Shown here piece after piece: positions 52,209-62,234 of a stretch of DNA of 64,000 nt. The DNA is from GCA-2725625 sp964574215. GTDB taxonomy: Bacteria > Pseudomonadota > Alphaproteobacteria > Rhodospirillales > UBA2165. The position numbers and the translations under genes were made by a program. Location of the stretch: positions 1 through 64,000 of the forward strand of contig CAZNLR010000019.1 in NCBI GenBank assembly GCA_964574215.1, read 5' to 3'. Each line of letters starts with the position of its first letter. Position 1 is the stretch's first letter. The notes under the pieces were generated by a model. That model did not search any database. It worked only from the letters and a program-made list of their open reading frames with translations, and was not told where the DNA came from.

Positions 52209-53216
52209 TTACTCGGTCGTTGGTAAGACGGGCTCAAGCAGTTTACCGGGTGTTCCGGGGTCGTCCCATTCGAGAGCGATCTCCAATACCTCGACACTGC
52301 CCGCATCCCCGGATGGCAGCCGCACATGGTCTTTGGCCGTCGTAACCGGGATTGCGCCTAGTCTTTTAGCCTCTGATACCAAACTTGCAATCTCTTGATG
52401 CGAATAAGGGTGATGGTCGTCAAACGATCTAATGCCGGCGACGTCGCATCCGGCCTCCTTCAAACTGTCAAAAAACTTGCCGGGCCGCCCGATACCGGCG
52501 AAGGCAAAGACCTTTTTACCCCGCCACTTTTCCGGTTCGACGGCGGTCAGGCGGGCGCGAATAACCGGGACCGGCTGCTTTGACCGGTAGGGGATTATCT
52601 GTGCCAGTCCGGTCCGGTCCTCGCCGATGATCACTACCGCCTGGGCGCGGTTGAGGCCGACGCTGATGCCTTCCCGCAGGGGTCCCGCCGGCATGATGCG
52701 TCCATTACCGAAGCCGACAGCGCCATCGGCAACGATGATTGAAATGTCCTTATGGAGACCCGTGTTTTGAAAACCGTCATCCATGACGATGATTTCGGCG
52801 CCTGCCTCGGCGGCGCGTTCGGCGCCGGCGCTTCGATCGGCGGAAATCCAGGTGGGCGCGCACCTGGCCAGCAGCAGCGCCTCGTCGCCGACCTGGGCAA
52901 CCGAATGGGTATCCGGATCGACGTGCAACGGCCCGCTCAAAGATCCGCCATATCCCCGGGTCAGAAAGTGAACCTTTTGGCTACGGGACTTAAGGTAGTC
53001 ACCCAGCGCCAGGGCGGTCGGCGTTTTTCCCTGGCCGCCGACCAGCAAATTACCGACGCAGATAACCGGCACATCCGCCCGTTGAGGGTTTGCCCGGTCC
53101 TGACGAAATGCGCCCACCAAACCATAAATTCCTCCAAGGGGAGCCAGCAGTGCGGACCAGAGGCCGCCCCAACCTTCCTGACCAGTGGGCCGAAACCAGA
53201 AATCAGGCGGCTGCAT
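52209..53216 (-). CDS. lpxK: Tetraacyldisaccharide 4'-kinase
   Basis: The 335-residue protein has the P-loop GNLLVGGQGKTPTALAL and the family segment IIVMDDGFQNTGLHKDISI. It phosphorylates the lipid A precursor at the inner membrane. It overlaps the waaA stop by 14 bases. Confidence 0.95.
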   Translation of the reverse strand: MQPPDFWFRPTGQEGWGGLWSALLAPLGGIYGLVGAFRQDRANPQRADVPVICVGNLLVGGQGKTPTALALGDYLKSRSQKVHFLTRGYGGSLSGPLHVDPDTHSVAQVGDEALLLARCAPTWISADRSAGAERAAEAGAEIIVMDDGFQNTGLHKDISIIVADGAVGFGNGRIMPAGPLREGISVGLNRAQAVVIIGEDRTGLAQIIPYRSKQPVPVIRARLTAVEPEKWRGKKVFAFAGIGRPGKFFDSLKEAGCDVAGIRSFDDHHPYSHQEIASLVSEAKRLGAIPVTTAKDHVRLPSGDAGSVEVLEIALEWDDPGTPGKLLEPVLPTTE

Positions 53217-54513
53217 CGGAGGGGGCTTTCCGTTGATGTTCGGCCAGGACTGACGCGATCTCGTCGGCGATCAAATTTACGACCTGAGCTTGGGAATCGA
53301 CAAAGGCAGTGCCGTTGGCCGCCAATTCGCGGCAGCGTTCCGGATCGGCGAGCAATTTACCGACGGCTTTGGACAGCGTAGCCTGGTCCCGAACGGAGAC
53401 GGCGCAATCCTGCCGCGCCATCTCTTCACTCATCCATTGGAAATTCATCATGTGAGGGCCATGGATGACGGCGCTCTGCAGGCGGAAGGCTTCAAGCGGG
53501 TTCTGTCCGCCGAGAGGCACCAGGGATTTGCCCATGAACACGATATCGGCGAGCCGGAAGAAGAGACCCATTTCTCCCATGGTATCGGCGACATAAATAT
53601 CAGTTTTTTCGTCCGGCGCCTCTTTCCGGGAGCGCACCGCCACCGATAAACCCTGCGCCGTCAGCATCTCGGCGATCTCTGTTCCCCGGGCAGGGTGGCG
53701 CGGGACGATGATGGTCAGCAGGCCGGGATGATCCACTTTCAAATCGCGATGGACCCCGGCGACGACATCTTCCTCGCCCGGATGGGTGCTGGCGGCGAGC
53801 CAGCGGGGCCGCCCGCCCATCAGTGATTGCAACTTGTTTAACTCCTCATCGTCGACGGGCAGGGCCGGAACGGCGAATTTCAAATTTCCCACGCAGGTGC
53901 TTTTTATCGCGCCCAATTCCAGCAGCCTATCCACGTCCTCGTCCGACTGTCCCAAACACAGATCGAAGCAACGGAGCAGGCGGGCGATCAATCCTCTTGC
54001 CTTCTGCCAGCCCGCGAAAGCTTTGGGGGATATGCGGCCGTTGATCAGGACCATGGGAATGTCGCGGGCGCTGGTCTCGGTGATCAGATTGGGCCAGAAC
54101 TCGCTTTCCGCCCAGAGGGTCAGGTCGGGCCGCCAGTGATCCAGGAAGCGGCGCACGTAGGGCAAGCGGTCGACGGGGATGTATTGGTGAAATGCCCGTT
54201 CCGGCAGCCGTTCCGCCATCAGTTTTGCCGACGTGGTGGTGCCGGTGGTGACAAGAATCTGGGTGTCGGAGGCGTCCGCCAGCAATTTGTCGATCAGTGG
54301 CAGAAAGGAAAGGGATTCGCCGACGCTGGCGCCATGCATCCAAATCAGACGGCCCCCATTGTCCAATTCCGAGGGCCGCGGTTTGCCGCCCAGCCCCAAC
54401 CGTTCGGAAAAGCGGGCGGCATCCTCTTTGCCCGCCGCCTTTCTTTTATTGAGATAAAGGCTGATCAACGGTCCGGCCAACACCGTCGCGCCCCGGTAGA
54501 GAGTCAGCATCAT
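53203..54513 (-). CDS. waaA: 3-deoxy-D-manno-octulosonic acid (Kdo) transferase
   Basis: The 436-residue glycosyltransferase has the N-terminal membrane segment, WMHGASVGESLSFLPLI, LWAESEFWPNLI and PLGGQNPLEAF, all WaaA landmarks. It attaches Kdo to lipid IVA. Whether it adds one or two Kdo residues cannot be read. It overlaps the DUF374 gene by four bases. Confidence 0.95.
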   Translation of the reverse strand: MMLTLYRGATVLAGPLISLYLNKRKAAGKEDAARFSERLGLGGKPRPSELDNGGRLIWMHGASVGESLSFLPLIDKLLADASDTQILVTTGTTTSAKLMAERLPERAFHQYIPVDRLPYVRRFLDHWRPDLTLWAESEFWPNLITETSARDIPMVLINGRISPKAFAGWQKARGLIARLLRCFDLCLGQSDEDVDRLLELGAIKSTCVGNLKFAVPALPVDDEELNKLQSLMGGRPRWLAASTHPGEEDVVAGVHRDLKVDHPGLLTIIVPRHPARGTEIAEMLTAQGLSVAVRSRKEAPDEKTDIYVADTMGEMGLFFRLADIVFMGKSLVPLGGQNPLEAFRLQSAVIHGPHMMNFQWMSEEMARQDCAVSVRDQATLSKAVGKLLADPERCRELAANGTAFVDSQAQVVNLIADEIASVLAEHQRKAPSDAAA

Positions 54514-55232
54514 GGCGGCGTCTCCTCAACCAGTTCAGGCTCAATCGGCGTATGGTCGTACAACCGGTCGGCTTCGGAAGTAACCTGATTAAGCGCGTTT
54601 TCGAGCCGGTCGCGGGCTGCTTCCATTTCGTCCTCGCCGGCGTTGCGGGAAACCTCGATGGGCTCCCCCCAAAGAAATACGCCGCTGGAAAAGGGCAGGG
54701 GCATGATAAAGCGGTCCCAGCTGGCCATCACCCGGCGGCGGCTGGCGCTGAAGGATAAAGGCACCAAGGGTGCGCCCGACAGCCGGGCCAAAGCGATGGC
54801 GCCGTCACTGGCCCGCATGCGGGGACCGCGTGGTCCGTCCGGTGTGATGCCGATGCAGCCGCCCTCTTTCAACACTTTGACCATGGCGCGCAATGCCCCA
54901 GATCCACCCCGCTTGGTGGAGCCCGCCAGGGACCGGAAACCGAACCTGCCGATGGTGTCGGCGATCAACTGTCCGTCGGCGTGGCCGGAAATCAGCATGT
55001 AAAAAGGAACGTCCCGCCGCCAGTTGTAGGGCATCATCATCAATCGCCCATGCCAGAAACAAGCGATGAACGGCTTACCTTCCGCCCAGAATTTTTCCGG
55101 AATCTGGAAACCTTCATGTTTCCAATTACCGGTGGCGTGCACCAAGCGGATATAAAGCGCGCCCAAAGAACTGGTGAGGGCGCGGAGAAAGGGGCTCCTG
55201 GAAAAATTCTTTATGAACTGAGGCGTCGCCAT
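54510..55232 (-). CDS. DUF374 lysophospholipid-acyltransferase-like protein
   Basis: The 240-residue protein has acyltransferase-like motifs FIACFWHGRLMMMPY, SGHADGQLIADTIGRFG and GITPDGPRGPRMRAS. DUF374 proteins are standard neighbours of waaA/lpxK in alphaproteobacteria. The exact lipid substrate is unknown. It is 34 bases downstream of msbA. Confidence 0.9.
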   Translation of the reverse strand: MATPQFIKNFSRSPFLRALTSSLGALYIRLVHATGNWKHEGFQIPEKFWAEGKPFIACFWHGRLMMMPYNWRRDVPFYMLISGHADGQLIADTIGRFGFRSLAGSTKRGGSGALRAMVKVLKEGGCIGITPDGPRGPRMRASDGAIALARLSGAPLVPLSFSASRRRVMASWDRFIMPLPFSSGVFLWGEPIEVSRNAGEDEMEAARDRLENALNQVTSEADRLYDHTPIEPELVEETPP

Positions 55233-55266
55233 TTCGTTTTGTTATATCCCCGTTACCGACCCCGCG

Positions 55267-57072
55267 CTATTCCCCCAGCGCACGGGCGTCTTCCAGATGG
55301 ACAACGGATTCGTTTTCTCTGAACTGCAGGTCGTACAGTTTGGCGTAAATGCCGTCCTTGGCCATCAGTTCCTCGTGGCTGCCGGATTCTGCCAAATTGC
55401 CCAAATCGATGACGTGTATCAGGTCGGCATCCATCACCGTGGACAATCGGTGGGCGATCACCAAGGTGGTGCGTCCTGCCATCAATTTTTTCAGTGCGAC
55501 CTGAACATGGCGTTCCGATTCCGTATCCAGGGCCGATGTCGCCTCGTCCAGCAATAGGATGGGCGCGTTCTTGAGCATGGCCCGGGCGATGGCCAGACGC
55601 TGGCGCTGGCCGCCGGAAACCTTGGTGCCCTGCTCGCCCACATAGGTGTCGTAACCGTCGGGCATATCCATGATGAAATCGTGGGCGGCGGCGTTTTTGG
55701 CGGCATCGATGATTTCCTCCTCCGACGCACCGGGCCGCCCATAGGCGATGTTGGCGCGGATGGTGTCATCGAACAGGGTTACATCCTGGCTCACCAAAGC
55801 GATGGCGCCGCGAAGGGACGTGAACGTTACGTCCCGGACATCGCAGCCGTCGATCACTATGTGACCTTCATCCACATCATAGAAGCGCGGGATCAGATTG
55901 AGGACGGTGGATTTTCCTGCCCCGGAGGGACCCACCAGCGCCACCGTTTTACCCGCCGGCACGTCCAGGGTGATGCCATTGAGGGCCGGCTGATCGGTTA
56001 CGTAGGAGAATTTTACTTGCTCCAGATGCAAAGCGCCGCCCGAAACCCGAAGCTCAAGGGCGTCGGATTTTTCCAGGATTTCCGGCTCCCGGTCCAGCAG
56101 GGCAAAAAGACGTTGTGCACTGGCGAGGCCTTCCTGCAGGCTGGTGTTCAAATTAGCCAGCCGCTTCATCGGTTCGTAGGCCAGCAGGAGCGCCGTGATA
56201 AAAGAGAAAAAGGAGCCGGGATCCATAGAATTATCGATCACCCGCAACCCGCCGTAAAAAATAACCAACGCCACGGCCACGCCGCCCAAGGTCTCCATGA
56301 TGGGACTGGCCAGGGATCGCGTGCGTGCCGCTTTGAACACCAGGCCGAACACCCGTTCGGCGATAGCACGGACTCGGCCTTTCTCATACTCCTCCATGCC
56401 ATAGGCTTTGACCACGCGGGCGCCCTGGAAGGTCTGCTCCAACAGCGTGGTGAACTGGCCCATTTCCTCCTGGGTATTGACGGTGACTTTGCGCATGCGC
56501 CGCCCCAGTTTAACAATAGGAAAGACGGCTATGGGAAAAACAACGAAAGCGATCAGCGCCAGCATCCAATCCTGCCAGAACATGACGCCGACCAGGAAGA
56601 TCAAGGTCAGGAAGTCCTTGCCGAAGCCGGTCAGCGCATTTGAGACGGCAGTGCGCATCATATTGATGTCGACGGTAAAGCGGGAAATCAAATTGCCCGT
56701 GGGGCTGTCATGAAAAAAGCCCAGTTCCAGTCGCGTCAGATGAGCATAAAGCCGGTGCTGCGTGTCGGTGACGATGCGCAGACCGACGAAGCTCATCAGG
56801 ACAGCCTGGCCGTAATTGGCCAGTCCCTTGACGGCGAAGGTCAGGATCACGGCGGCGCTGATGGGCAGCAAAAGACCACGGTCCCTGCCGACGAAGACAT
56901 CGTTAATCACCGGTTTCATCAGGTAGGCGCTGAGTGCCGTGGCGCCGGCTACCAGCGCCATACATACAAGAGCAAATGCGATCCAGACCACATAAGGCCG
57001 GATGCTCTCCCGCGCCAGCCTGGAAACCAGCGCACGGGTGGAAGTGTTTTGGGTTGGTCGGGGACTATTCAA
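55267..57072 (-). CDS. msbA: MsbA-like lipid-flippase ABC transporter
   Basis: A fused ABC exporter of about 601 residues: six membrane helices (about 25-310), then Walker A (GPSGAGKST), signature SGGQRQRLAIARA, Walker B (ILLLDEATSALD) and AHRLSTV. The LPS gene context supports lipid A export. The upstream start at 57105 lies inside a perfect 28-base inverted repeat, so TTG 57072 (LNSPRPTQ) with a G-rich run upstream is my choice. The start remains uncertain. Confidence 0.88.
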   Translation of the reverse strand: MNSPRPTQNTSTRALVSRLARESIRPYVVWIAFALVCMALVAGATALSAYLMKPVINDVFVGRDRGLLLPISAAVILTFAVKGLANYGQAVLMSFVGLRIVTDTQHRLYAHLTRLELGFFHDSPTGNLISRFTVDINMMRTAVSNALTGFGKDFLTLIFLVGVMFWQDWMLALIAFVVFPIAVFPIVKLGRRMRKVTVNTQEEMGQFTTLLEQTFQGARVVKAYGMEEYEKGRVRAIAERVFGLVFKAARTRSLASPIMETLGGVAVALVIFYGGLRVIDNSMDPGSFFSFITALLLAYEPMKRLANLNTSLQEGLASAQRLFALLDREPEILEKSDALELRVSGGALHLEQVKFSYVTDQPALNGITLDVPAGKTVALVGPSGAGKSTVLNLIPRFYDVDEGHIVIDGCDVRDVTFTSLRGAIALVSQDVTLFDDTIRANIAYGRPGASEEEIIDAAKNAAAHDFIMDMPDGYDTYVGEQGTKVSGGQRQRLAIARAMLKNAPILLLDEATSALDTESERHVQVALKKLMAGRTTLVIAHRLSTVMDADLIHVIDLGNLAESGSHEELMAKDGIYAKLYDLQFRENESVVHLEDARALGE

Positions 57073-57079
57073 GATATTA

Positions 57080-57176
57080 CCCCCCACCCTAACCCTCCCC
57101 CGCAAGGGGAGAGGGGACAGTAGCGAGCACCCACTAGATTCCCTCCCTCCTTGCGGGGGAGGGTTAGGGTGGGGGG
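57080..57176. repeat. Perfect 28-bp inverted repeat upstream of msbA
   Basis: 57080-57107 is the exact reverse complement of 57149-57176, with a 41-base spacer. The arm, CCCCCCACCCTAACCCTCC onward, resembles a C/G-rich palindrome that occurs between genes in many proteobacteria. It overlaps the msbA 5' region. Confidence 0.8.
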
Positions 57177-57276
57177 ATCAATCAACAGTGTTTTATCGAA
57201 ATCCACGAACCTAAGGCCCTGAAATAATTGGATTCTATGATGCGGAATATATCACATATAATGTATTAATGGCAGG

Positions 57277-58620
57277 TTACTTGCCCGCCACGGTAAGGCC
57301 GTCGATACGGATGGTGGGGGCGTCGACGCCGTAGCGGAATTCCAGGTCGTTGGCGGGCGTCAGGTTCTGGAACATGTCGTTGAGGTTGCCCGCCACCGTG
57401 ACTTCGCTGACCGGATAGGCGATCTCGCCGTTTTCGATCCAGTAGCCGGATGCGCCCCGGCTGTAGTCACCGGTCAGACCATTGATGCCGAAACCAATCA
57501 GCTCGGTGACATAAAGCCCACTTTTGATATCAGCCATGAGTTCCGCCGGCGTCATGTCGCCCGCTTCCATATAAAGGTTGGTGGCGGACGGTGACGGCGG
57601 CCCGCCGGCGCCCCGTGATGCATGCCCCGTGGTCTGCAATCCTAATTGCCGGGACGACCGTAAATCCAGAAACCAGGTGGTGAGTACACCGTCCTCGATT
57701 ATCCGGCGTTTTTGGTTGGCCACACCTTCGCCGTCGAAAGGCTTGGACCGCAGGCCCCTTAGCCGGTGGGGGTCGTCGATTACGTTGACCGAGGACTGGA
57801 ATATCCGCTGCCCCATCTTGTCTTTCAAGAAACTGGTATCCCGGGCGATGGAGGCGCCGTTGATGGCGCTGGACAAATGTCCCAACAGGCCGCGGGAGAC
57901 GCGGGGGTCGTAAACGATAGGCGCCTGAACGGTGTCGGCCTTTTTTGGGTTAAGGCGTTTGACGGCCTTTTCACCCGCATTTCTGCCCACTTCCTCGGGC
58001 GTCATCATGTCTTCGGCGTAAACCGCGCCCGTATAGTCGTAATCCCGTTCCATGCCCGTGCCTTCGCCGGCCAGTACCGACGCGCTCAAGGAATAATGAG
58101 AGCCGGCATAAGTCTGAGCGAAACCGTTGGTGGCGGCGACACATACGCTGGCCTTGCCCCATCCCGCTTCGGCGCCTTCGGAATTGGTGACGCCGTCGAC
58201 AGAGCGGGCGGTTTCTTCGGCGCGCTTGGCCCAACCCACCAAAGTTTCAGCCGAGGGTTCAGACGGGTCGCAGCTGTCCAGATCAATGATTTCCGTGGCC
58301 AGTTGATCGGGGTCCGCCAAACCGCAATAGGGGTCCTCCGGCACCGATTTGGCCATGGCGACGACGCGCTCGACCAATTCGTCCAGGGCTTCGGCGCCGG
58401 TGTCCGACGAGGAAACGATGGCCTGGCGTTTTCCCACCAGGGCGCGAAGGCCGACGTCGGCGCTTTCGGAACGTTCCAGTTTCTCCGGATGGCCCAGCCG
58501 TTCCGCCACCGACAGGGACTGGCTTTCGATAAAAACCGCATCGGCGGCATCGGCGCCCTTGGCCTGGGCCTTTTTCAAGAGATCGGATAATTGATCCAGC
58601 ATATCGGCGGTGTCGTTCAT
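57277..58620 (-). CDS. pmbA: TldD/PmbA-family metalloprotease (PmbA)
   Basis: The 447-residue protein has the family core LRALVGKRQAIVSSSDTG and the C-terminal GEGVANQKRRIIEDGVLTTW and GINGLTGDYSRGASGYWIENG. With TldD, PmbA processes small peptides such as microcin B17 and CcdA in E. coli. TldD is not in this window. It lies 27 bases downstream of ubiD. Confidence 0.92.
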   Translation of the reverse strand: MNDTADMLDQLSDLLKKAQAKGADAADAVFIESQSLSVAERLGHPEKLERSESADVGLRALVGKRQAIVSSSDTGAEALDELVERVVAMAKSVPEDPYCGLADPDQLATEIIDLDSCDPSEPSAETLVGWAKRAEETARSVDGVTNSEGAEAGWGKASVCVAATNGFAQTYAGSHYSLSASVLAGEGTGMERDYDYTGAVYAEDMMTPEEVGRNAGEKAVKRLNPKKADTVQAPIVYDPRVSRGLLGHLSSAINGASIARDTSFLKDKMGQRIFQSSVNVIDDPHRLRGLRSKPFDGEGVANQKRRIIEDGVLTTWFLDLRSSRQLGLQTTGHASRGAGGPPSPSATNLYMEAGDMTPAELMADIKSGLYVTELIGFGINGLTGDYSRGASGYWIENGEIAYPVSEVTVAGNLNDMFQNLTPANDLEFRYGVDAPTIRIDGLTVAGK

Positions 58621-58647
58621 TTACGGATGTTCCTATTTCCAAATAGC

Positions 58648-60156
58648 CTATTTCCAAATCGAGTGGCCGCTACCGGGCAGGCCAAGCTTTTCCCACATGT
58701 CGGAGACCTTCTCAATCACTTCGTCGGACATGCGGATTTTCTCGCCCCAGTCCCGATGGGTTTCCGGCGGCAGCTTGTTGGTGGCGTCGAGGCCCATCTT
58801 GCCGCCCAGGCTCGGCTCGGGCGACGCGAAATCGAGATAGTCGATGGGCGTGTTATCCATCAACGTGACGTCCCGGACCGGGTCCATGCGGGTGGATATG
58901 GCCCAGATCACATCCTCCCACTTGCGGGCGTCGATATCGTCATCCACCACGATGACGATCTTGGTGTAGAGAAACTGCCGCAAGTACGACCAGACCGCCA
59001 TCATGATGCGTTTGGCGTGGCCGGGATAGGCTTTCTTGATGGAGACCACGGCGACCCGGTAGGAACACGCCTCGGGTGGCAGCCAAAAATCCACCACTTC
59101 GGGGAACTGCTGGATGAACAGGGGAATGAACAGTTCGTTGAGGGCCTCGCCCATCACGGAAGGCTCGTCCGGCGGCCGGCCGGTGAAGGTGGAAAGATAA
59201 ATGGGATCCCGGCGCATGGTGATGGCGCTTACCTTGAAGACGGGAAATTGTTCCACCGCATTGTAATAGCCGGTGTGATCGCCGTAGGGTCCTTCGTCGC
59301 TGAACTCGTCCAGCATAACGTGGCCTTCGATGACGATCTCGGCCTCGGCGGGTACCTTTAGGGGCACGGTCTTGCAATCGGTGAGCGACCCTTTTTCGCC
59401 CCGCAACAGCCCGGCGAACTGATATTCGGACATGGTGTCCGGCACCGGTGCGACGGCGGCCAGAATGGTGGCCGGATCGGCGCCGATCACCACGGCGGCG
59501 GGCACCGATTCATTTGATTTGGCGAAGGCCTCGGAGAAAGCCTGGGCGCCGCCCCGGTGTTTAAGCCAGCGCATCAGGGTGGTGTCCTTACCGGTCACCT
59601 GCATACGGTAGATGCCGATATTAAAATTGTCCGGGCCCTTGATCTGATCGTTGCGGGTCACCACCAATGGCCAGGTGATAAGCGGCGCCGGTTCATCGGG
59701 CCAGCAAGTCTGAATAGGCAGTTTGGCGAGATCAATGTCGTCACCCTGCCAGACCACATCCTGGCACGGCGCGCTGGCGGTGGTTTTGGGTTTCATGGCC
59801 ATGGCCGACTTAACCATGGGCAGCATCTCAAGCGCTTCCCGCCAGCCGCCCGGCGGTTCGGGCTGGCGCATGAATGCGAGAGATTCACCCAGTTGGCGCA
59901 ACTCTTCGGGCTCCCGTCCCATGCCCCAGGCCACCCGCTCTACGGTGCCGAACAAATTGACCAGCATGGGAAATTCGTATTTTTGACCATCTTCGCCAAC
60001 CACGTTTTCGAACAGGACGGCAGGCCCTTTTTCGGCCAGCAGACGGGTCTGAATTTCGGTCATTTCCAGCACGGAAGATACCGGCTCGGCCACCCGCACC
60101 AGCCGGCCTTCCTTTTCCAGCCGGGCCACAAACTCCCGAAGATTTTTGTCCGCCAT
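58648..60156 (-). CDS. ubiD: UbiD, 3-octaprenyl-4-hydroxybenzoate carboxy-lyase
   Basis: The 502-residue protein is the same size as E. coli UbiD. FNIGIYRMQVTGKDTTLMRW and DEGPYGDHTGYYNAVEQFPVFK match the canonical ubiquinone-branch sequence. It uses prenylated FMN made by UbiX (not seen here) to decarboxylate the quinone precursor. Confidence 0.9.
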   Translation of the reverse strand: MADKNLREFVARLEKEGRLVRVAEPVSSVLEMTEIQTRLLAEKGPAVLFENVVGEDGQKYEFPMLVNLFGTVERVAWGMGREPEELRQLGESLAFMRQPEPPGGWREALEMLPMVKSAMAMKPKTTASAPCQDVVWQGDDIDLAKLPIQTCWPDEPAPLITWPLVVTRNDQIKGPDNFNIGIYRMQVTGKDTTLMRWLKHRGGAQAFSEAFAKSNESVPAAVVIGADPATILAAVAPVPDTMSEYQFAGLLRGEKGSLTDCKTVPLKVPAEAEIVIEGHVMLDEFSDEGPYGDHTGYYNAVEQFPVFKVSAITMRRDPIYLSTFTGRPPDEPSVMGEALNELFIPLFIQQFPEVVDFWLPPEACSYRVAVVSIKKAYPGHAKRIMMAVWSYLRQFLYTKIVIVVDDDIDARKWEDVIWAISTRMDPVRDVTLMDNTPIDYLDFASPEPSLGGKMGLDATNKLPPETHRDWGEKIRMSDEVIEKVSDMWEKLGLPGSGHSIWK

Positions 60157-60440
60157 GAATTAAGTGCTTTCGCAGGTTCTCATTCCGGCGTCACCATAAA
60201 GGGCGGGTGCGGGGGTGACAACAAACTAACTGTATTGTTGCGGAGCACTAACGGTATCACTTTCGGATTGGTTTTTGGCAGTCCTGCGAGCCATTTCAAC
60301 GATTTCCGGCCCTACCGAACTTTATTGCGCTATCAGATGATCGCCGATACCCTGTTCGACCGAAATTCAACGGACGAACCAGGGACCGTCCGATTGGTTG
60401 TTCTTGGAATATGGTTACATAGCATAGGGGCTGGCAGGCC
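60157..60440. other. 284-bp divergent region between ubiD and the HD-GYP gene
   Basis: No gene, hairpin or repeat is seen; it carries both promoters. Confidence 0.4.
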
Positions 60441-62225
60441 ATGGCTAACGAAACGATAACAATTGACCCTTCCAACGAGGCAGAAGCCTACCGGCGGTTG
60501 ATCGATCTGGGAATCCAGCTGTCGGCGGAGCGCAATCACAACAAGCTGATGGAAAATATCCTGTTGGCGGCCAAGGAGTTCTGTAACGCCGACGCCGGAA
60601 CCCTGTACCTGATGACCGAAGCCGATACGCTGTGTTTTCGTATCATCCGCAATGATTCGCTCGATATCGCCCAGGGCGGCACCACCGGCGAGGAAATCGC
60701 CCTGCCGGATGTGAAGCTGTTTGATGAGGATGGCGAGCCCAACCTGCACAATGTTTCTGCCGCCGCCGCCGTCACCGGCAAGACCATTAACATTCCCGAC
60801 GCTTACGCCTCCAACCGCTACGACTTTTCGGGCACCAAGAAGTTCGATGAATCGACGGGCTATAATTCCCAGTCCTTTTTGACCGTGCCTCTGAAAAACC
60901 ACGAAGGCGATGTGATCGGCGTTTTGCAGCTGCTCAACGCCCAAGACCGGGAAACCGGGGACGTTATTCCGTTCGCCGAAAAGATCGAGCCCTTGATCGA
61001 GGCCATTGCGTCCCAGGCGGCGGTGTCCCTCAACAACCAGATGCTTCTGGAGGCGCAGAAACAGCTGCTGGACGCCTTTATCGAGTTGATTGCGGGCGCC
61101 ATTGACGCCAAGTCGCCCTACACGGGCGGGCACTGCCAACGGGTGCCGGAACTGACCAATATGCTGGCGGCGGCAGCCTGTGAGTCCGACATGCCTTCCT
61201 TCAAGGAATTCGAACTCACCGAAGACGAATGGTACGAATTGCACATCGCAGGCTGGCTGCACGATTGCGGCAAGGTGACGACGCCTGAATATGTGGTCGA
61301 CAAGGCGACCAAGCTGGAAACCATCTATGACCGCATTCACGAAGTGCGCATGCGGTTCGAAGTGCTGAAACGTGACGCCGAAATTGAGATGCTCAAGGGT
61401 CTGCTGGATGGCGGCGATGCGGTGGAACTGGGTAAGATATTCGAGGATCGGATTGCCCAGCTGGACGAAGACTACGCCTTTGTCGCCGAATGCAACGTTG
61501 GCGGCGAATTCATGGCCGATGAAAAGGTCGACCGGATCAAAGAGATCGCCAAGTTGAAATGGACCCGCACCCTTTCCGACCGGATCGGTATTTCCTACGA
61601 CGAGGCCAAGCGGAAGGAGCGGGATGAAGAACCCAGCCTGCCGGTGGTGGAAAGCCTGCTGGACGACCGCTACGACCATATTATTATCCGGGAGGAACAC
61701 GACCTGCTGCCGCCCGACAATAAATGGGGCTTCGACATGACGGTGCCGGAACACAAATTCAATCTGGGTGAGGTTTATAATTTATGTATCGGCCGCGGCA
61801 CCCTGACCGAAGAAGACCGCTATAAGATCAACGATCACATCGTCCAGACCATCATCATGCTGGAAAGCCTGCCTTTTCCGAAACATCTGAAACGGGTGCC
61901 GGAATATGCCGGTGGCCACCATGAAAAAATGGATGGCACCGGTTATCCAAGAAAACTCGAAAAGAAAGATATGACCATCCCGGCCCGGATCATGGCCATC
62001 GCCGATATATTCGAGGCCTTGACCGCCGCCGACAGGCCCTACAAAGCGCCCAAGAAACTTTCCGACTCCGTCAAGATCATGAGCTTTATGAAAAAGGACG
62101 CTCATATCGATGACGAACTGTTTGAACTGTTCCTCACTTCGGGCGTCTATAAGGACTACGCCGAAAAATTCCTGCTGCCGGAACAGCTGGACGAGGTCGA
62201 TATCTCCGAATACCTGAGTGGCTGA
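60441..62225 (+). CDS. GAF / HD-GYP phosphodiesterase with a large insertion
   Basis: The 594-residue protein has an N-terminal GAF domain (about 25-195), then an HD-GYP domain with AGWLHDCGKVTTPE and GGHHEKMDGTGYPRK followed by ARIMAIADIFEALTAADRPYK. The spacing between HDxGK and HHExxDGxGYP is about 220 residues against the usual 60-65, so about 150 extra residues are inserted. HD-GYP domains hydrolyse c-di-GMP; activity here is likely, since the motifs are intact. The role of the insertion is unknown. Confidence 0.88.
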   Translation: MANETITIDPSNEAEAYRRLIDLGIQLSAERNHNKLMENILLAAKEFCNADAGTLYLMTEADTLCFRIIRNDSLDIAQGGTTGEEIALPDVKLFDEDGEPNLHNVSAAAAVTGKTINIPDAYASNRYDFSGTKKFDESTGYNSQSFLTVPLKNHEGDVIGVLQLLNAQDRETGDVIPFAEKIEPLIEAIASQAAVSLNNQMLLEAQKQLLDAFIELIAGAIDAKSPYTGGHCQRVPELTNMLAAAACESDMPSFKEFELTEDEWYELHIAGWLHDCGKVTTPEYVVDKATKLETIYDRIHEVRMRFEVLKRDAEIEMLKGLLDGGDAVELGKIFEDRIAQLDEDYAFVAECNVGGEFMADEKVDRIKEIAKLKWTRTLSDRIGISYDEAKRKERDEEPSLPVVESLLDDRYDHIIIREEHDLLPPDNKWGFDMTVPEHKFNLGEVYNLCIGRGTLTEEDRYKINDHIVQTIIMLESLPFPKHLKRVPEYAGGHHEKMDGTGYPRKLEKKDMTIPARIMAIADIFEALTAADRPYKAPKKLSDSVKIMSFMKKDAHIDDELFELFLTSGVYKDYAEKFLLPEQLDEVDISEYLSG

Positions 62226-62234
62226 CTCTTCCCT

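Noticed and set aside
60333..61754. Long minus-strand frame over the HD-GYP gene
   Set aside because: Antisense to a gene with intact catalytic motifs; no family resemblance.
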